A program made the position numbers and the translations under genes. A model generated the notes under the pieces. It did not search any database. It saw nothing but the letters and a program-made list of their open reading frames with translations, and was not told where the DNA came from. From assembly GCA_963735065.1 (NCBI GenBank), contig CAVTJL010000007.1:186001-250000 (forward strand): a stretch of DNA of 64,000 nt. The letters run 5' to 3'. Position 1 is the first letter of the stretch; each line of letters starts with the position of its first letter. Source of the DNA: CAVTJL01 sp963735065. GTDB lineage: Bacteria > Pseudomonadota > Alphaproteobacteria > Geminicoccales > Geminicoccaceae. Positions 49,798-58,159 of this stretch are shown here, piece by piece.

Positions 49798-50855
49798 CCG
49801 AGCGGAGCCTGCTCTTCGCGATACCTGGCGATCTGGCCCTGCAGACGGGCGGCTACATCTATGACAGGCGCCTCGCGGACGGGCTCCTAGCCCGAGGCTG
49901 GACGATCCATCGCCTGGGCCTCGACGAGACCTTTCCGCAACCGAGCGACGGGGCGCTCAGGGCAGCGGAGGCAGCCTATGCTGCCATCGACGACGGCACG
50001 CTCGTCCTGACTGACGGTCTCGCCTTCGGGGCAATGCCCCAGATAGCCGGACGGCACAGCGGGCGGCTGTGTCTCGTCGCCCTCGTCCATCACCCTTTGG
50101 GCTATGAGACGGGGCTCGAGCCCGACCGGGCGGCTGCTCTCATCCGCAGCGAGCGTGAGGCGCTGGCCGCTGCCCGGGCCGTGCTGGTGACATCCGAGAC
50201 GACACGACGCAGCCTCATCGAGGCGTTCGGGGTTCACCCGGGTCGCATAGGGGTGGCGCCTCCGGGAACCGATCCCGCACCGGTGGCCGTCGGCTCCGGC
50301 GGGTCCGATCTGCAGATTTTGGCCGTGGGGTCGATCATTCCGCGCAAAGGCTTTCCGGCTCTGGTGGAAGCGCTCGCAGGACTTGCGGATCTGCCCTGGA
50401 GGCTCACGATCGCCGGCAGCATGGAGCGCGCACCCGAGGAGACGGCGCGCCTTCAGGCGAGGATTGACGAGCACGGACTGAGGGATCGGGTGCTGCTTGC
50501 GGGCGAGCTCGACGCCCCCGAGCTGGCCAAGCTCTACGACACCGCGGATCTCCTGGTCTCGGCCTCGACCTATGAGGGCTTTGGCATGGCCCTCGCCGAA
50601 GGCTTGGCGCATGGCCTGCCGATCATCGCCATAGCCGGCGGCGCCGTGGCCGACTGGCTGGATCCCCGAGCCGCCGTGCTCGTGCCGGCCGAGCGCCCGG
50701 GCGCCCTCCGCGAGGCGCTTGCGGCGGTTCTCACCGATCCTCGTCTGCTTGACCGCCTCAGGGCCGGTGCTGCCCGCGCGCGCAAGGCCCTGCCGACCTG
50801 GGATGACACCGCGACGTCCGCCGAGGCGCTGCTTTTGCGGGCGGCATCGCCCTGA
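49794..50855 (+). CDS. GT4 family glycosyltransferase of the pterin-like cluster
   Basis: A 353-residue GT-B enzyme from a TTG at 49794 that overlaps the preceding stop (TTGA). The C-terminal donor domain has ILAVGSIIPRKGFPALVEAL, LLAGELDAPELAKLYDTADLLVSASTYEGFGMALAEGLAHGLPIIA with the conserved EGFGMALAE of family 4. The N-terminal domain begins RSLLFAIPGDLALQTGGYIYDRRL. It probably acts in the cytosol; there are no membrane segments. Donor and acceptor are unknown; the tight packing with the pterin-synthase-like gene suggests a glycosylated heterocycle. Confidence 0.92.
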   Translation: MTERSLLFAIPGDLALQTGGYIYDRRLADGLLARGWTIHRLGLDETFPQPSDGALRAAEAAYAAIDDGTLVLTDGLAFGAMPQIAGRHSGRLCLVALVHHPLGYETGLEPDRAAALIRSEREALAAARAVLVTSETTRRSLIEAFGVHPGRIGVAPPGTDPAPVAVGSGGSDLQILAVGSIIPRKGFPALVEALAGLADLPWRLTIAGSMERAPEETARLQARIDEHGLRDRVLLAGELDAPELAKLYDTADLLVSASTYEGFGMALAEGLAHGLPIIAIAGGAVADWLDPRAAVLVPAERPGALREALAAVLTDPRLLDRLRAGAARARKALPTWDDTATSAEALLLRAASP

Positions 50856-51649
50856 GCGGCTTCTCGAGCGACTGGCTGGCACTGCGCGAGCCCGCAGACG
50901 CGCGTGCTCGCGACCCGGCCCTGCTCCGGCTCCTGGCTGGCTGGGCCGTCGGCCGGGGACCGCTCGCCGTTGTCGATCTCGGCAGCGGCACGGGCGCCAA
51001 TCGCCGCTGGCTGGCGCCGCGCCTGCCCGAGCCCCAGCGCTGGAGCCTGGTCGAGCGGGATCCGTCGCTCATCGCCGCCGGCACGGCGCTCGCCGGACCG
51101 GATGCAGCCTGCCGCTACGTCAAGGCCGATCTCGAGACGGCGCTCGAGGCGGTGCTGGCACCCCCTGTCGACCTCGTCACGGCCTCGGCCCTGATCGATC
51201 TCTGCTCGGCAGCGTGGCTCCAGCGGCTCGCTGGCGCGGTGACCGAGGCCAAGGCGGCCCTGCTGATCGCCCTCACCTATGACGGTCGCATCGCCCTAGA
51301 GCCTGCACATCCGCTCGACGGCCTCGTCGTCGATCTGGTCAACCGCCATCAGCGCCAGGACAAGGGGCTGGGTCCGGCGCTCGGTCCCGATGCTGCCCAT
51401 CATCTGGCGACGCTCCTCGAGACCGCGCCCGGCGTATGCCATGTCGCAGCGAGCGACTGGCGACTCGAGCCTGGGGACAAGGCCCTTCAGGCCGCGCTGA
51501 TCGACGGGTGGGCAGCTGCGGCGCTGGAGATCGACCCGACGCGCCGCGATCCTATCGAGCGCTGGCGCGCCCAGCGGCTTGGCTGGGTCGGAGGCCGCCG
51601 GAGCAGGGCCCTGGTCGGCCATCAGGACCTCCTGTTCCTCCCATCCTGA
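50852..51649 (+). CDS. Class I SAM-dependent methyltransferase of the pterin-like cluster, apparently from a CTG codon
   Basis: The reading frame is open from 50807 but contains no ATG, GTG or TTG before conserved sequence begins (GFSSDWLALREPADARARDPALLRLLAGW). The only coupled candidate is CTG at 50852, overlapping the glycosyltransferase stop as CTGA, where an ATGA would be usual; this gives 265 residues. Motif I is VVDLGSGTGANRRWLAPRL, the acidic residue after beta-2 is in LVERD, and VDLVTASALIDL follows. The substrate is unknown. A later GTG at 51152 would remove the SAM site. Confidence 0.82.
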   Translation: MSGFSSDWLALREPADARARDPALLRLLAGWAVGRGPLAVVDLGSGTGANRRWLAPRLPEPQRWSLVERDPSLIAAGTALAGPDAACRYVKADLETALEAVLAPPVDLVTASALIDLCSAAWLQRLAGAVTEAKAALLIALTYDGRIALEPAHPLDGLVVDLVNRHQRQDKGLGPALGPDAAHHLATLLETAPGVCHVAASDWRLEPGDKALQAALIDGWAAAALEIDPTRRDPIERWRAQRLGWVGGRRSRALVGHQDLLFLPS

Positions 51650-51660
51650 GAAGAGCGGGA

Positions 51661-52824
51661 TCAGGCTCCGCCGGCCTCGCTCGCCGGATCGTCGCCTGCG
51701 AGGGAGACCGCCCGGCGCACGCTTCGGCCGCCCGGAATCACGCGCAGCAGATGGCCGCTCCGCGTGGCCTTGGTCTCGAGGTAGAAGCGATTGTGGCGGT
51801 TGGCGGCAAAGCTCAGCGGCACACGCTCGTCGATCCGGATGCCATGGCGCTGGAGCGCGCCCAGCTTCTCGGGATTGTTGGTGAGCAGGCGGATGCGCTC
51901 GAGCCCGAGCTTCCTCAACATCTCGGCGGCGGTCGCGAAGTCGCGCTCGTCCGGCTGAAATCCCAGATGCGTGTTGGCATCGACAGTGTCGAGCCCCTGA
52001 TCCTGGAGCCGGTAGGCGCGGATCTTGTTGACGAGGCCGATGCCCCGGCCCTCCTGCCGCAGGTAGAGGAGCACGCCCGAGCCGGCCTTCGCCATGAGCC
52101 GCAGAGCCCCGTCGAGCTGCTCGCCGCAGTCGCAGCGCATCGAGCCGAAAAGATCGCCCGTCATGCACTCCGAATGCAGCCGGCAGAGAGGGGCCGTCTC
52201 ACCCCGCGGGTCGCCAACGAGCAACGCCACCTGCTCGGGGCCGCCGCCGTCCGTCCGAAAGACGACCAGGCGCGCATCCTCGGTGGCATCGATCGGCAGG
52301 CGCGTCTCGACAACCGGCCGCAGGCTGCGAACCTCGCGCTCGCGCTCGGCGAAAATCTCGGCAGCGTCGAGCAGCGTGTCGTCGCCACCCTCGTCCTCGC
52401 CGACCGGCAAGCTCAACAGGAGAGGCATAAGGCCCGCGTGCTTGGCAAGCTCGATGCCCGCCCGCTCCGCCTCACGCGCATGCTCGACCGCCACCCCTCC
52501 GGCAAACGCATGCCGGGCAGGCTCGCCCACCTCGGCCATGTCGAGAATGGCCCTTGGATCGCTGGCCTCCCGGATCGGCAGCGCGATGCAGCCGACCGAC
52601 GGGACGGCAAAGCCCAGCGTCTGCGCTCTGCTGCCGGTCAGCACGAGCCGGGCGTCCGGATGCCGGAGAAGGCCGCAGCCCTCGACAAGCCCGTCTACTG
52701 GCACGATCCGGATGGTGCCCAGGGCGTCGCGAATCCGGCAGGTCGCACGGCTCCGCAACGCGCCACGGGCCGCGACGACACGCGCCGTGCTGCGCCGATC
52801 TCCCTGGCCTTTGTCATCCATCAT
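51661..52824 (-). CDS. ribA: GTP cyclohydrolase II with N-terminal extension
   Basis: A 387-residue protein. The C-terminal 200 residues are a complete GTP cyclohydrolase II: RLHSECMTGDLFGSMRCDCGEQL with the three zinc cysteines, LLYLRQEGRGIGLVNKIRAYRLQDQGLDTVDAN (catalytic Arg and Tyr region) and LLTNNPEKLGALQRHGI. About 185 residues precede it (RVVAARGALRSRATCRIRDALG...), an extension seen in other alphaproteobacterial RibA proteins and possibly a relict RibB-like domain. It opens GTP for riboflavin synthesis and probably compensates for the dead domain in ribB. It is convergent with the methyltransferase, with an 11-base gap. Confidence 0.94.
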   Translation of the reverse strand: MMDDKGQGDRRSTARVVAARGALRSRATCRIRDALGTIRIVPVDGLVEGCGLLRHPDARLVLTGSRAQTLGFAVPSVGCIALPIREASDPRAILDMAEVGEPARHAFAGGVAVEHAREAERAGIELAKHAGLMPLLLSLPVGEDEGGDDTLLDAAEIFAEREREVRSLRPVVETRLPIDATEDARLVVFRTDGGGPEQVALLVGDPRGETAPLCRLHSECMTGDLFGSMRCDCGEQLDGALRLMAKAGSGVLLYLRQEGRGIGLVNKIRAYRLQDQGLDTVDANTHLGFQPDERDFATAAEMLRKLGLERIRLLTNNPEKLGALQRHGIRIDERVPLSFAANRHNRFYLETKATRSGHLLRVIPGGRSVRRAVSLAGDDPASEAGGA

Positions 52825-53071
52825 GATCCGTCCGACCCGATTTGTTCTCTGTGCCTGACCATGGCCACCTGCCTATACGTCCGACGGCCGCGCATGGTTC
52901 CGCCCCGAGGACCGATATACGGCGCGCGGGGCCCAGGAGGACGGTCCCGTCACGCTCTCACCCCATCACAAGACGCTGAACGCCGGACGATGAGACGATG
53001 GATAGGCATATAGGTCGGCACCGCGGCCGGAGCAGCCTGCTGCCGCAGGGCGCGGCACCCCGCCTCGACCG

Positions 53072-54319
53072 CTAGGGGCCGTCCTCTCCCTCCAGCACGT
53101 CGCAAAGCGCCAGCGCCACCACCTTGGTCGCTCGCGTCAGATCGTCCAGCGGCAGGCGCTCGTCGGCACGATGGGCGTTGGCCTCCTCGATCGTGTGCGG
53201 GCCGGCGCCGTAGAGCACGATCGGGATGCCCGCCACGGCGTAGTGGCGGGCATCCGTGTAGAGCGGCACGCCCATCGTCCGGACCGGCTCGCCCATGATG
53301 CGGCTGGCGTGGCGCGTGAGCGGGCCGGCGAGGCGCTCGTGCCCGGCAATCGGCACCAGGGGCCGGGCCAGCAGGATCCGCCGGACCTCGACCCGGGCGC
53401 CCGCGACCTCCCCTGCCGCCCCTGCCACGACCTCCCGCAGCCGCGCCTCCACGACTGCCGGGTCCTCCTCGGGAATCAGCCGGCGATCCAGGCGCAGCGT
53501 CACCTTGTCCGGCACGACGTTGGTGTTGATGCCTCCCTTGATCAGCCCGACGGTAAGCTGCGGCGCGCCGATACCTTCGATCGCCGAGACCTGCCCGGCA
53601 TAGCCCCGGCGCTCGGCATAGAGTGCCCTCAGCACGGCGGTCGCGGCCTCCAGCGCATCGATCCCGGTGGACGGCTTGGCAGCATGCGCCGAGCGGCCCG
53701 TCACCTCGACCTCGAGATGAAGGCACCCATTGTGCGCGGTGACGACGGCGTAGCTGAAGCCGGCGGCGATCGCGAGGTCGGGGCGGCTGATGCCCTGATC
53801 GAGCAGCCATTTGGGCCCGATCTCGCCGCCGGCCTCCTCGTCATAGGTGAGGTGCAGCTCGACCGTCCCCCGCTTCGGCGCTGCCGCCTCCACCAGGGCC
53901 CGCATGGCGAACGCGTAGGTCGCGAAGTCGGACTTCGAGACGGCAACGCCGCGGCCGTACATCCAGCCGTCAACGATCGCCGCCCCGTACGGATCCTGGG
54001 TCCATCCGGTTCCCGGGGGCACGACGTCGCCATGGGCGTTGAGGGCCACGACCGGGCCCGGGCCGAAGCGTCGCCGGACGACGAGATTGGTGACGGCCAC
54101 CATGCCCGCCGCGCGGACCACCGCCTCCGGTACCGGGTGCCGCTCCACCTCGAAGCCCATCTGCTCGAGCAGCTCGGCAGCGCGCGCCGCATGGGCGACG
54201 CAGTCGCCGGGCGGGTTGTCCGAAGGCACCTTCACGAGCTCCGCCAGGAAGCCGACCGCCTCCTCGCGATGGGCATCGACGAACGACTCGATCCCGCTTT
54301 GATAGTCGGCCGTTGCCAT
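53072..54319 (-). CDS. M20 family metallopeptidase (ArgE/DapE-like)
   Basis: A 415-residue amidohydrolase from the ATG at 54319. Metal ligands and catalytic residues are visible: the His-Asp pair in VVALNAHGDVVPPGTGW, the bridging Asp in YGRGVAVSKSD, the Glu pair in HLTYDEEAGGEIGP and a C-terminal His in DARHYAVAGIP. A dimerisation lid lies between (about residues 190-300). The family hydrolyses N-acyl amino acids, succinyl-diaminopimelate or small peptides; the substrate is not certain. It is divergent from an amidase gene. Confidence 0.9.
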   Translation of the reverse strand: MATADYQSGIESFVDAHREEAVGFLAELVKVPSDNPPGDCVAHAARAAELLEQMGFEVERHPVPEAVVRAAGMVAVTNLVVRRRFGPGPVVALNAHGDVVPPGTGWTQDPYGAAIVDGWMYGRGVAVSKSDFATYAFAMRALVEAAAPKRGTVELHLTYDEEAGGEIGPKWLLDQGISRPDLAIAAGFSYAVVTAHNGCLHLEVEVTGRSAHAAKPSTGIDALEAATAVLRALYAERRGYAGQVSAIEGIGAPQLTVGLIKGGINTNVVPDKVTLRLDRRLIPEEDPAVVEARLREVVAGAAGEVAGARVEVRRILLARPLVPIAGHERLAGPLTRHASRIMGEPVRTMGVPLYTDARHYAVAGIPIVLYGAGPHTIEEANAHRADERLPLDDLTRATKVVALALCDVLEGEDGP

Positions 54320-54464
54320 CACTCCGTTTCCCCGCCTGCGATCGAAGGCAGGGAACGTGTCACCGCGCCGGCTGTCTGCCAAGGGGCCGGACGACCGATG
54401 ACGCGGCGCCGCGCGGCGGGTAGAGTGATCGTCATCTTGGAACAGCGGCCGCGAGGAGGTGCCG

Positions 54465-55919
54465 ATGACCGCCCTGCCTTTCCGTGCCGCAACGACGCTC
54501 GCCGACGCCGTGCGCAGACGGGAGGTGGGCTGCGTCGAGCTTTTGGACCTCTACGTCGAGCGCTGCCGGCGATTGGATCCCCTGCTCAACGCCGTCGTCG
54601 TCATGGACCTTGAGCGAGCCTATTACGACGCCGAGCAGGCGGATGCCGCGATCGAGCGCGGCGCCGAGCTGGGGCCTCTGCATGGGGTGCCCATGACCGT
54701 GAAAGAGTCCTTCGACGTTCGTGGCCTGCCCACGACCTGGGGGCTCGCCGACCAAGAAGGGCACAAAGCCGAGCGGGACGCGGTAGCGGTCGAGCGCTTC
54801 AGGCGGGCGGGCGCCAACGTCTTCGGCAAGACCAACGTGCCCACGCTCCTGGCCGACTGGCAGACCTCCAATCCGCTCTACGGCACGACCAACAATCCCT
54901 GGGATCCGAGCCGGTCGCCGGGGGGCTCCTCGGGCGGTGCCGCCGCGGCCCTCGCCGCCGGCCTCACAGGCCTTGAGGCGGGCAGCGACATCGGCGGCTC
55001 GATCCGCAATCCCGCTCATTATTGCGGCGTCTATGGCCACAAGCCGACCTTCGGCATCTGCTCGCCCTGGGGCCATAGCCTCGGTGGCGCTGTCGCCAGG
55101 GCCGACATGTCCGTGATCGGCCCGCTCGCTCGCAGCGCCTTCGATCTGGAGGTGGCGCTGGGCGTGATGGCCGGCCCGGACGAGATCGATGGCGCCTGCT
55201 GGCAGCTGGCACTGCCGCCGGAGCCGCGCGACCGGCTCGACCATTTCAAGGTCGGGGTAATGCTGACCGACCCGGTAGCGGAGGTCGACGGAGAGGTCGC
55301 AGACCGCCTGCAGGCGCTGGCCGACTTCCTGGTGCGCCAGGGCTGCCGGGTGGATGACCAGGTCCGGCCGGCGCTGGACAGCCAGGAGGTCTGGGAGGTG
55401 TTCCTGGGCCTTCTGCGCGCGGCCACGTCGGGCCGGCTCGCCGAGGCCGACTTCACGAGCCAGATCGAGCTCGCCCGCCGGCTGCCCGCCGACGACCCGG
55501 GCTATCTCGCCATGGCGGCCCGCGCCAGCACCATGCGCCATCGGGGTTGGCTGGAGCTGAACGAGCGGCGACACCGCATGCGGCGCGCCTGGACGGCTTT
55601 CTTCGGCGACTTCGATCTGCTGCTGTGCCCGGCCGCCGCCTCGGCCGCGGTCCCGCACGACCATGCCGGCCTACGCAACGAGCGCACCATCGAGGTCAAT
55701 GGCCACCCGGTGCCGGCGACCGCCCAGCTCTTTTGGGCCGGCTATTCCGGCCTCGCCTACCTGCCCTCGACCACAGCCCCCAACGGCCTCACACCCCAGG
55801 GCCTGCCGGTCGGGGTCCAGATCGTGGCTCCCCACGGCTACGACCTCCGGGCGATCCGCTTCGCCCAGCTGCTGGAGCAGGCATGGTGCGGCTTCGTGCC
55901 GCCGGACGGCTGGGCCTGA
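54465..55919 (+). CDS. Amidase signature family amidohydrolase
   Basis: A 484-residue enzyme from the ATG at 54465, with GAGGAGG five bases upstream; a GTG at 54459 is in frame but less suitable. The Ser-cisSer-Lys triad is present: Lys80 in PMTVKESFD, the cis-Ser in SPGGSSGGAAAAL (about 155-156) and the nucleophile in GSDIGGSIRNPA (Ser179). The C-terminus contains LPSTTAPNGLTPQGLPVGVQIVAP, typical of the family. It is a complete enzyme acting on an unknown amide. Confidence 0.94.
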   Translation: MTALPFRAATTLADAVRRREVGCVELLDLYVERCRRLDPLLNAVVVMDLERAYYDAEQADAAIERGAELGPLHGVPMTVKESFDVRGLPTTWGLADQEGHKAERDAVAVERFRRAGANVFGKTNVPTLLADWQTSNPLYGTTNNPWDPSRSPGGSSGGAAAALAAGLTGLEAGSDIGGSIRNPAHYCGVYGHKPTFGICSPWGHSLGGAVARADMSVIGPLARSAFDLEVALGVMAGPDEIDGACWQLALPPEPRDRLDHFKVGVMLTDPVAEVDGEVADRLQALADFLVRQGCRVDDQVRPALDSQEVWEVFLGLLRAATSGRLAEADFTSQIELARRLPADDPGYLAMAARASTMRHRGWLELNERRHRMRRAWTAFFGDFDLLLCPAAASAAVPHDHAGLRNERTIEVNGHPVPATAQLFWAGYSGLAYLPSTTAPNGLTPQGLPVGVQIVAPHGYDLRAIRFAQLLEQAWCGFVPPDGWA

Positions 55920-55935
55920 GGGGGCGGCGTCGCGG

Positions 55936-56622
55936 ATGATCGGAGATCTCGCACGCGCCTTCGGCGCGCTCACGGACCGCCGCGCCCGCGGCGTGGTGTG
56001 GCTCGGTATCGGCCTGTCCCTCCTCACCTTCGCGCTGCTGACGCTCGGCGTCGATGCGCTTCTGGGACAGCTTGCGGCTACCAGCTATCGCTGGCTCAAT
56101 CGGATCGTCGAGGTCCTGGGCGCCGTCGGTACCCTGATCGTGGCCTGGCTCTTCTTCCCGAGCGTCGTCGTCGCCATCTCGAGCTTCTTTCTCGAGCGCG
56201 TCGTCGACCTCACCGAGGAGCGCTACTATCCGGGCCTCCCCCCGCCACGCCCGGTGCCGATCCTCGAGCAGGTGCTGGCGGCGCTGCGTCTCCTCGGGAT
56301 CTCGCTGCTGCTCAACCTCCTGATCGTGCCGCTCTATCTTCTCCCGGCGATCAGCCTCGTCCTGTGGGTCCTGCTGAACGGCTACCTCGTCGGCCGCGAG
56401 TATTTCGAGCTGGTGGCCCAACGGCGTATCGCGCCCGGGGCATTGCGCCCCGCCCGGCGCAAGGCGCGATGGATCTTCTGGAGCGGCGGTGCCGTGATCG
56501 CCATGCTCCTGGCCGTCCCGATCCTCAACCTGGCGGCACCGGTGATCGGCGCCGCCTTCATGACCCACCGGCTGAGACGAACCGACCCCGACAGCCTCCT
56601 TCAGCGCTTGGGCGAGGCGTAG
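55936..56622 (+). CDS. EI24 domain-containing membrane protein (CysZ-like)
   Basis: A 228-residue protein with about five hydrophobic segments (GVVWLGIGLSLLTFALLTLGV; LGAVGTLIVAWLFFPSVVVAIS; LGISLLLNLLIVPLYLLPAISLVLWVLLNGYLVGREYFELVA; WSGGAVIAMLLAVPILNLAAPVIGAAF). The segment LNGYLVGREYFELVAQRR is the conserved EI24/DUF540 signature. The family includes sulfate permease CysZ, but the function here is open. It starts 16 bases after the amidase and its 3' end overlaps the convergent matB by 22 bases. Confidence 0.87.
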   Translation: MIGDLARAFGALTDRRARGVVWLGIGLSLLTFALLTLGVDALLGQLAATSYRWLNRIVEVLGAVGTLIVAWLFFPSVVVAISSFFLERVVDLTEERYYPGLPPPRPVPILEQVLAALRLLGISLLLNLLIVPLYLLPAISLVLWVLLNGYLVGREYFELVAQRRIAPGALRPARRKARWIFWSGGAVIAMLLAVPILNLAAPVIGAAFMTHRLRRTDPDSLLQRLGEA

Positions 56623-58130
56623 AGGCCGGCAAACTGGTCCCGCAGCAGGTTCTTTTGGACCTTGCCCATCGTGTTCCTGGGCAGAGCGTCGACGAACATC
56701 ACGCGCTTCGGCAGCTTGTACTTGGCGAGCCGGCTCGCGAGCGGCGCCAGGATGTCGGTCTCGGCCAGACGCTTGCCCGCCTTGGGCACGACCACGGCCG
56801 TGACACCTTCGCCGAAGTCCGGATGCGCCACGCCGATGACGGCCGATTCGAGCACGCCCGGGATCTGGTCGATCTCGCTCTCGACCTCCTTGGGATAGAC
56901 GTTGTAGCCGCCCGAGATCACGAGGTCCTTGGCGCGGCCGACGATGTGCACATAGCCGCGATCGTCGATGAGGCCCAGGTCGCCGGTGATGAAGAACCCG
57001 TCGGGCCTGAGCTCGTCCGCCGTCTTCTCCGGCATCCGCCAATAGCCCTTGAAGACGTTCGGGCCCTTGACCTCGATCACGCCGATCTCGCCTGCCGGCA
57101 ACGGCTTGCCGGTCTCGGGCTCGGCAACCCGCAGCTCGACCCCCGGCAACGGAAAGCCCACCGTGCCCGGTAGGCGATCGCCCTCATAGGGGTTCGAGGT
57201 GTTCATGTTGGTCTCGGTCATGCCGTAGCGCTCGAGGATGGCATGGCCGGTGCGCTTCTCGAACTCCTTGTGCGTCTCCGCCAGCAGGGGGGCGGAGCCG
57301 GAGGTGAAGAGCCGGACGTGCGAGACCAGCTCGCGGGTGAAGCGGAGATCGGACAAAAGGCGCGTATAGTAGGTTGGCACCCCCATCATCGCCGTCGCCC
57401 GCGGCAGGAGCCTGATCACGGCATCGAGGTCGAAGCGCGGCAGGAACAGCATCGAGCCGCCGGCCATGAGCAGCGTGTTGCCCGCCGTGAAGAGGCCGTG
57501 CGTGTGGAAGATGGGCAGCGCGTGGAGCAGCACGTCCGCGTCGGTGAAGCGCCAATAGTCCTTGAGCGTCAGGGCGTTGGAGGCGAGGTTGCCGCAGGTG
57601 AGCATCGCTCCCTTGGAGCGGCCCGTCGTGCCCGAGGTGTAGAGAATGGCGGCCAGATCGTCCGCCTCACGCGGCACATCCGAGAACGCGGCATCCGCGC
57701 TCGCGGCCTTGTCCATGAGCGTGCCGTCGCCCTCCTCGCCCAGCGTCAGCACGTGGGCCACCCCCGCCTTGGCCGCGACCTCGGCCATCGCCTGCTCCTT
57801 CGCGGGCCGGCAGACGACGACACGGGGCTCGGCGTCGCCCAGGAAATAGGCGAGCTCGTGCTCGGTATAGCCGGTGTTGAGCGGCAGGAAGACGCCGCCG
57901 GCGCGCACCGTGCCCAGATAGAGCATCAGCGCCTCCGCCGACTTCTCGACCTGGACGGCGACGCGATCGCCGGGCTCGAGGCCGAGGCTGATCAGCAGGT
58001 TGGCGAAGCGGCCCGCCTGCTCGACAAGCCCGGCATAGCTGATCGTGCGGCCCTCCCCCGTCTCGATGACGGTGCGGGCGCTGTCGGCCGGAAAGTGGCG
58101 ACGGAGGACACTGAAGAGATTGTTGCTCAT
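56601..58130 (-). CDS. matB: Malonyl-CoA synthetase (malonate-CoA ligase)
   Basis: A 509-residue adenylate-forming enzyme. Motifs are YTSGTTGRSKGAML (about 164-177), the ERYGMTETNMNTSNPYEGDRLPGTVGFPLPGV block characteristic of MatB, FFITGDLGLIDDRGYVHIVGRAKDLVISGGYNVYP, and the catalytic Lys in PRNTMGKVQKN. It converts malonate, CoA and ATP to malonyl-CoA. It is the last gene after dctP-dctQ-dctM, which points to malonate uptake and activation. A malonyl-CoA decarboxylase gene (matA) is not in the window. Confidence 0.93.
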   Translation of the reverse strand: MSNNLFSVLRRHFPADSARTVIETGEGRTISYAGLVEQAGRFANLLISLGLEPGDRVAVQVEKSAEALMLYLGTVRAGGVFLPLNTGYTEHELAYFLGDAEPRVVVCRPAKEQAMAEVAAKAGVAHVLTLGEEGDGTLMDKAASADAAFSDVPREADDLAAILYTSGTTGRSKGAMLTCGNLASNALTLKDYWRFTDADVLLHALPIFHTHGLFTAGNTLLMAGGSMLFLPRFDLDAVIRLLPRATAMMGVPTYYTRLLSDLRFTRELVSHVRLFTSGSAPLLAETHKEFEKRTGHAILERYGMTETNMNTSNPYEGDRLPGTVGFPLPGVELRVAEPETGKPLPAGEIGVIEVKGPNVFKGYWRMPEKTADELRPDGFFITGDLGLIDDRGYVHIVGRAKDLVISGGYNVYPKEVESEIDQIPGVLESAVIGVAHPDFGEGVTAVVVPKAGKRLAETDILAPLASRLAKYKLPKRVMFVDALPRNTMGKVQKNLLRDQFAGLYASPKR

Positions 58131-58159
58131 GTCGAGACCAGGATCCGAAAGCGGGAGGC

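Noticed and set aside
52825..53071. Short open frames in the gap upstream of ribA
   Set aside because: No homology or ribosome site supports them. The region is better read as the ribA promoter plus the 3' end region of the peptidase gene.
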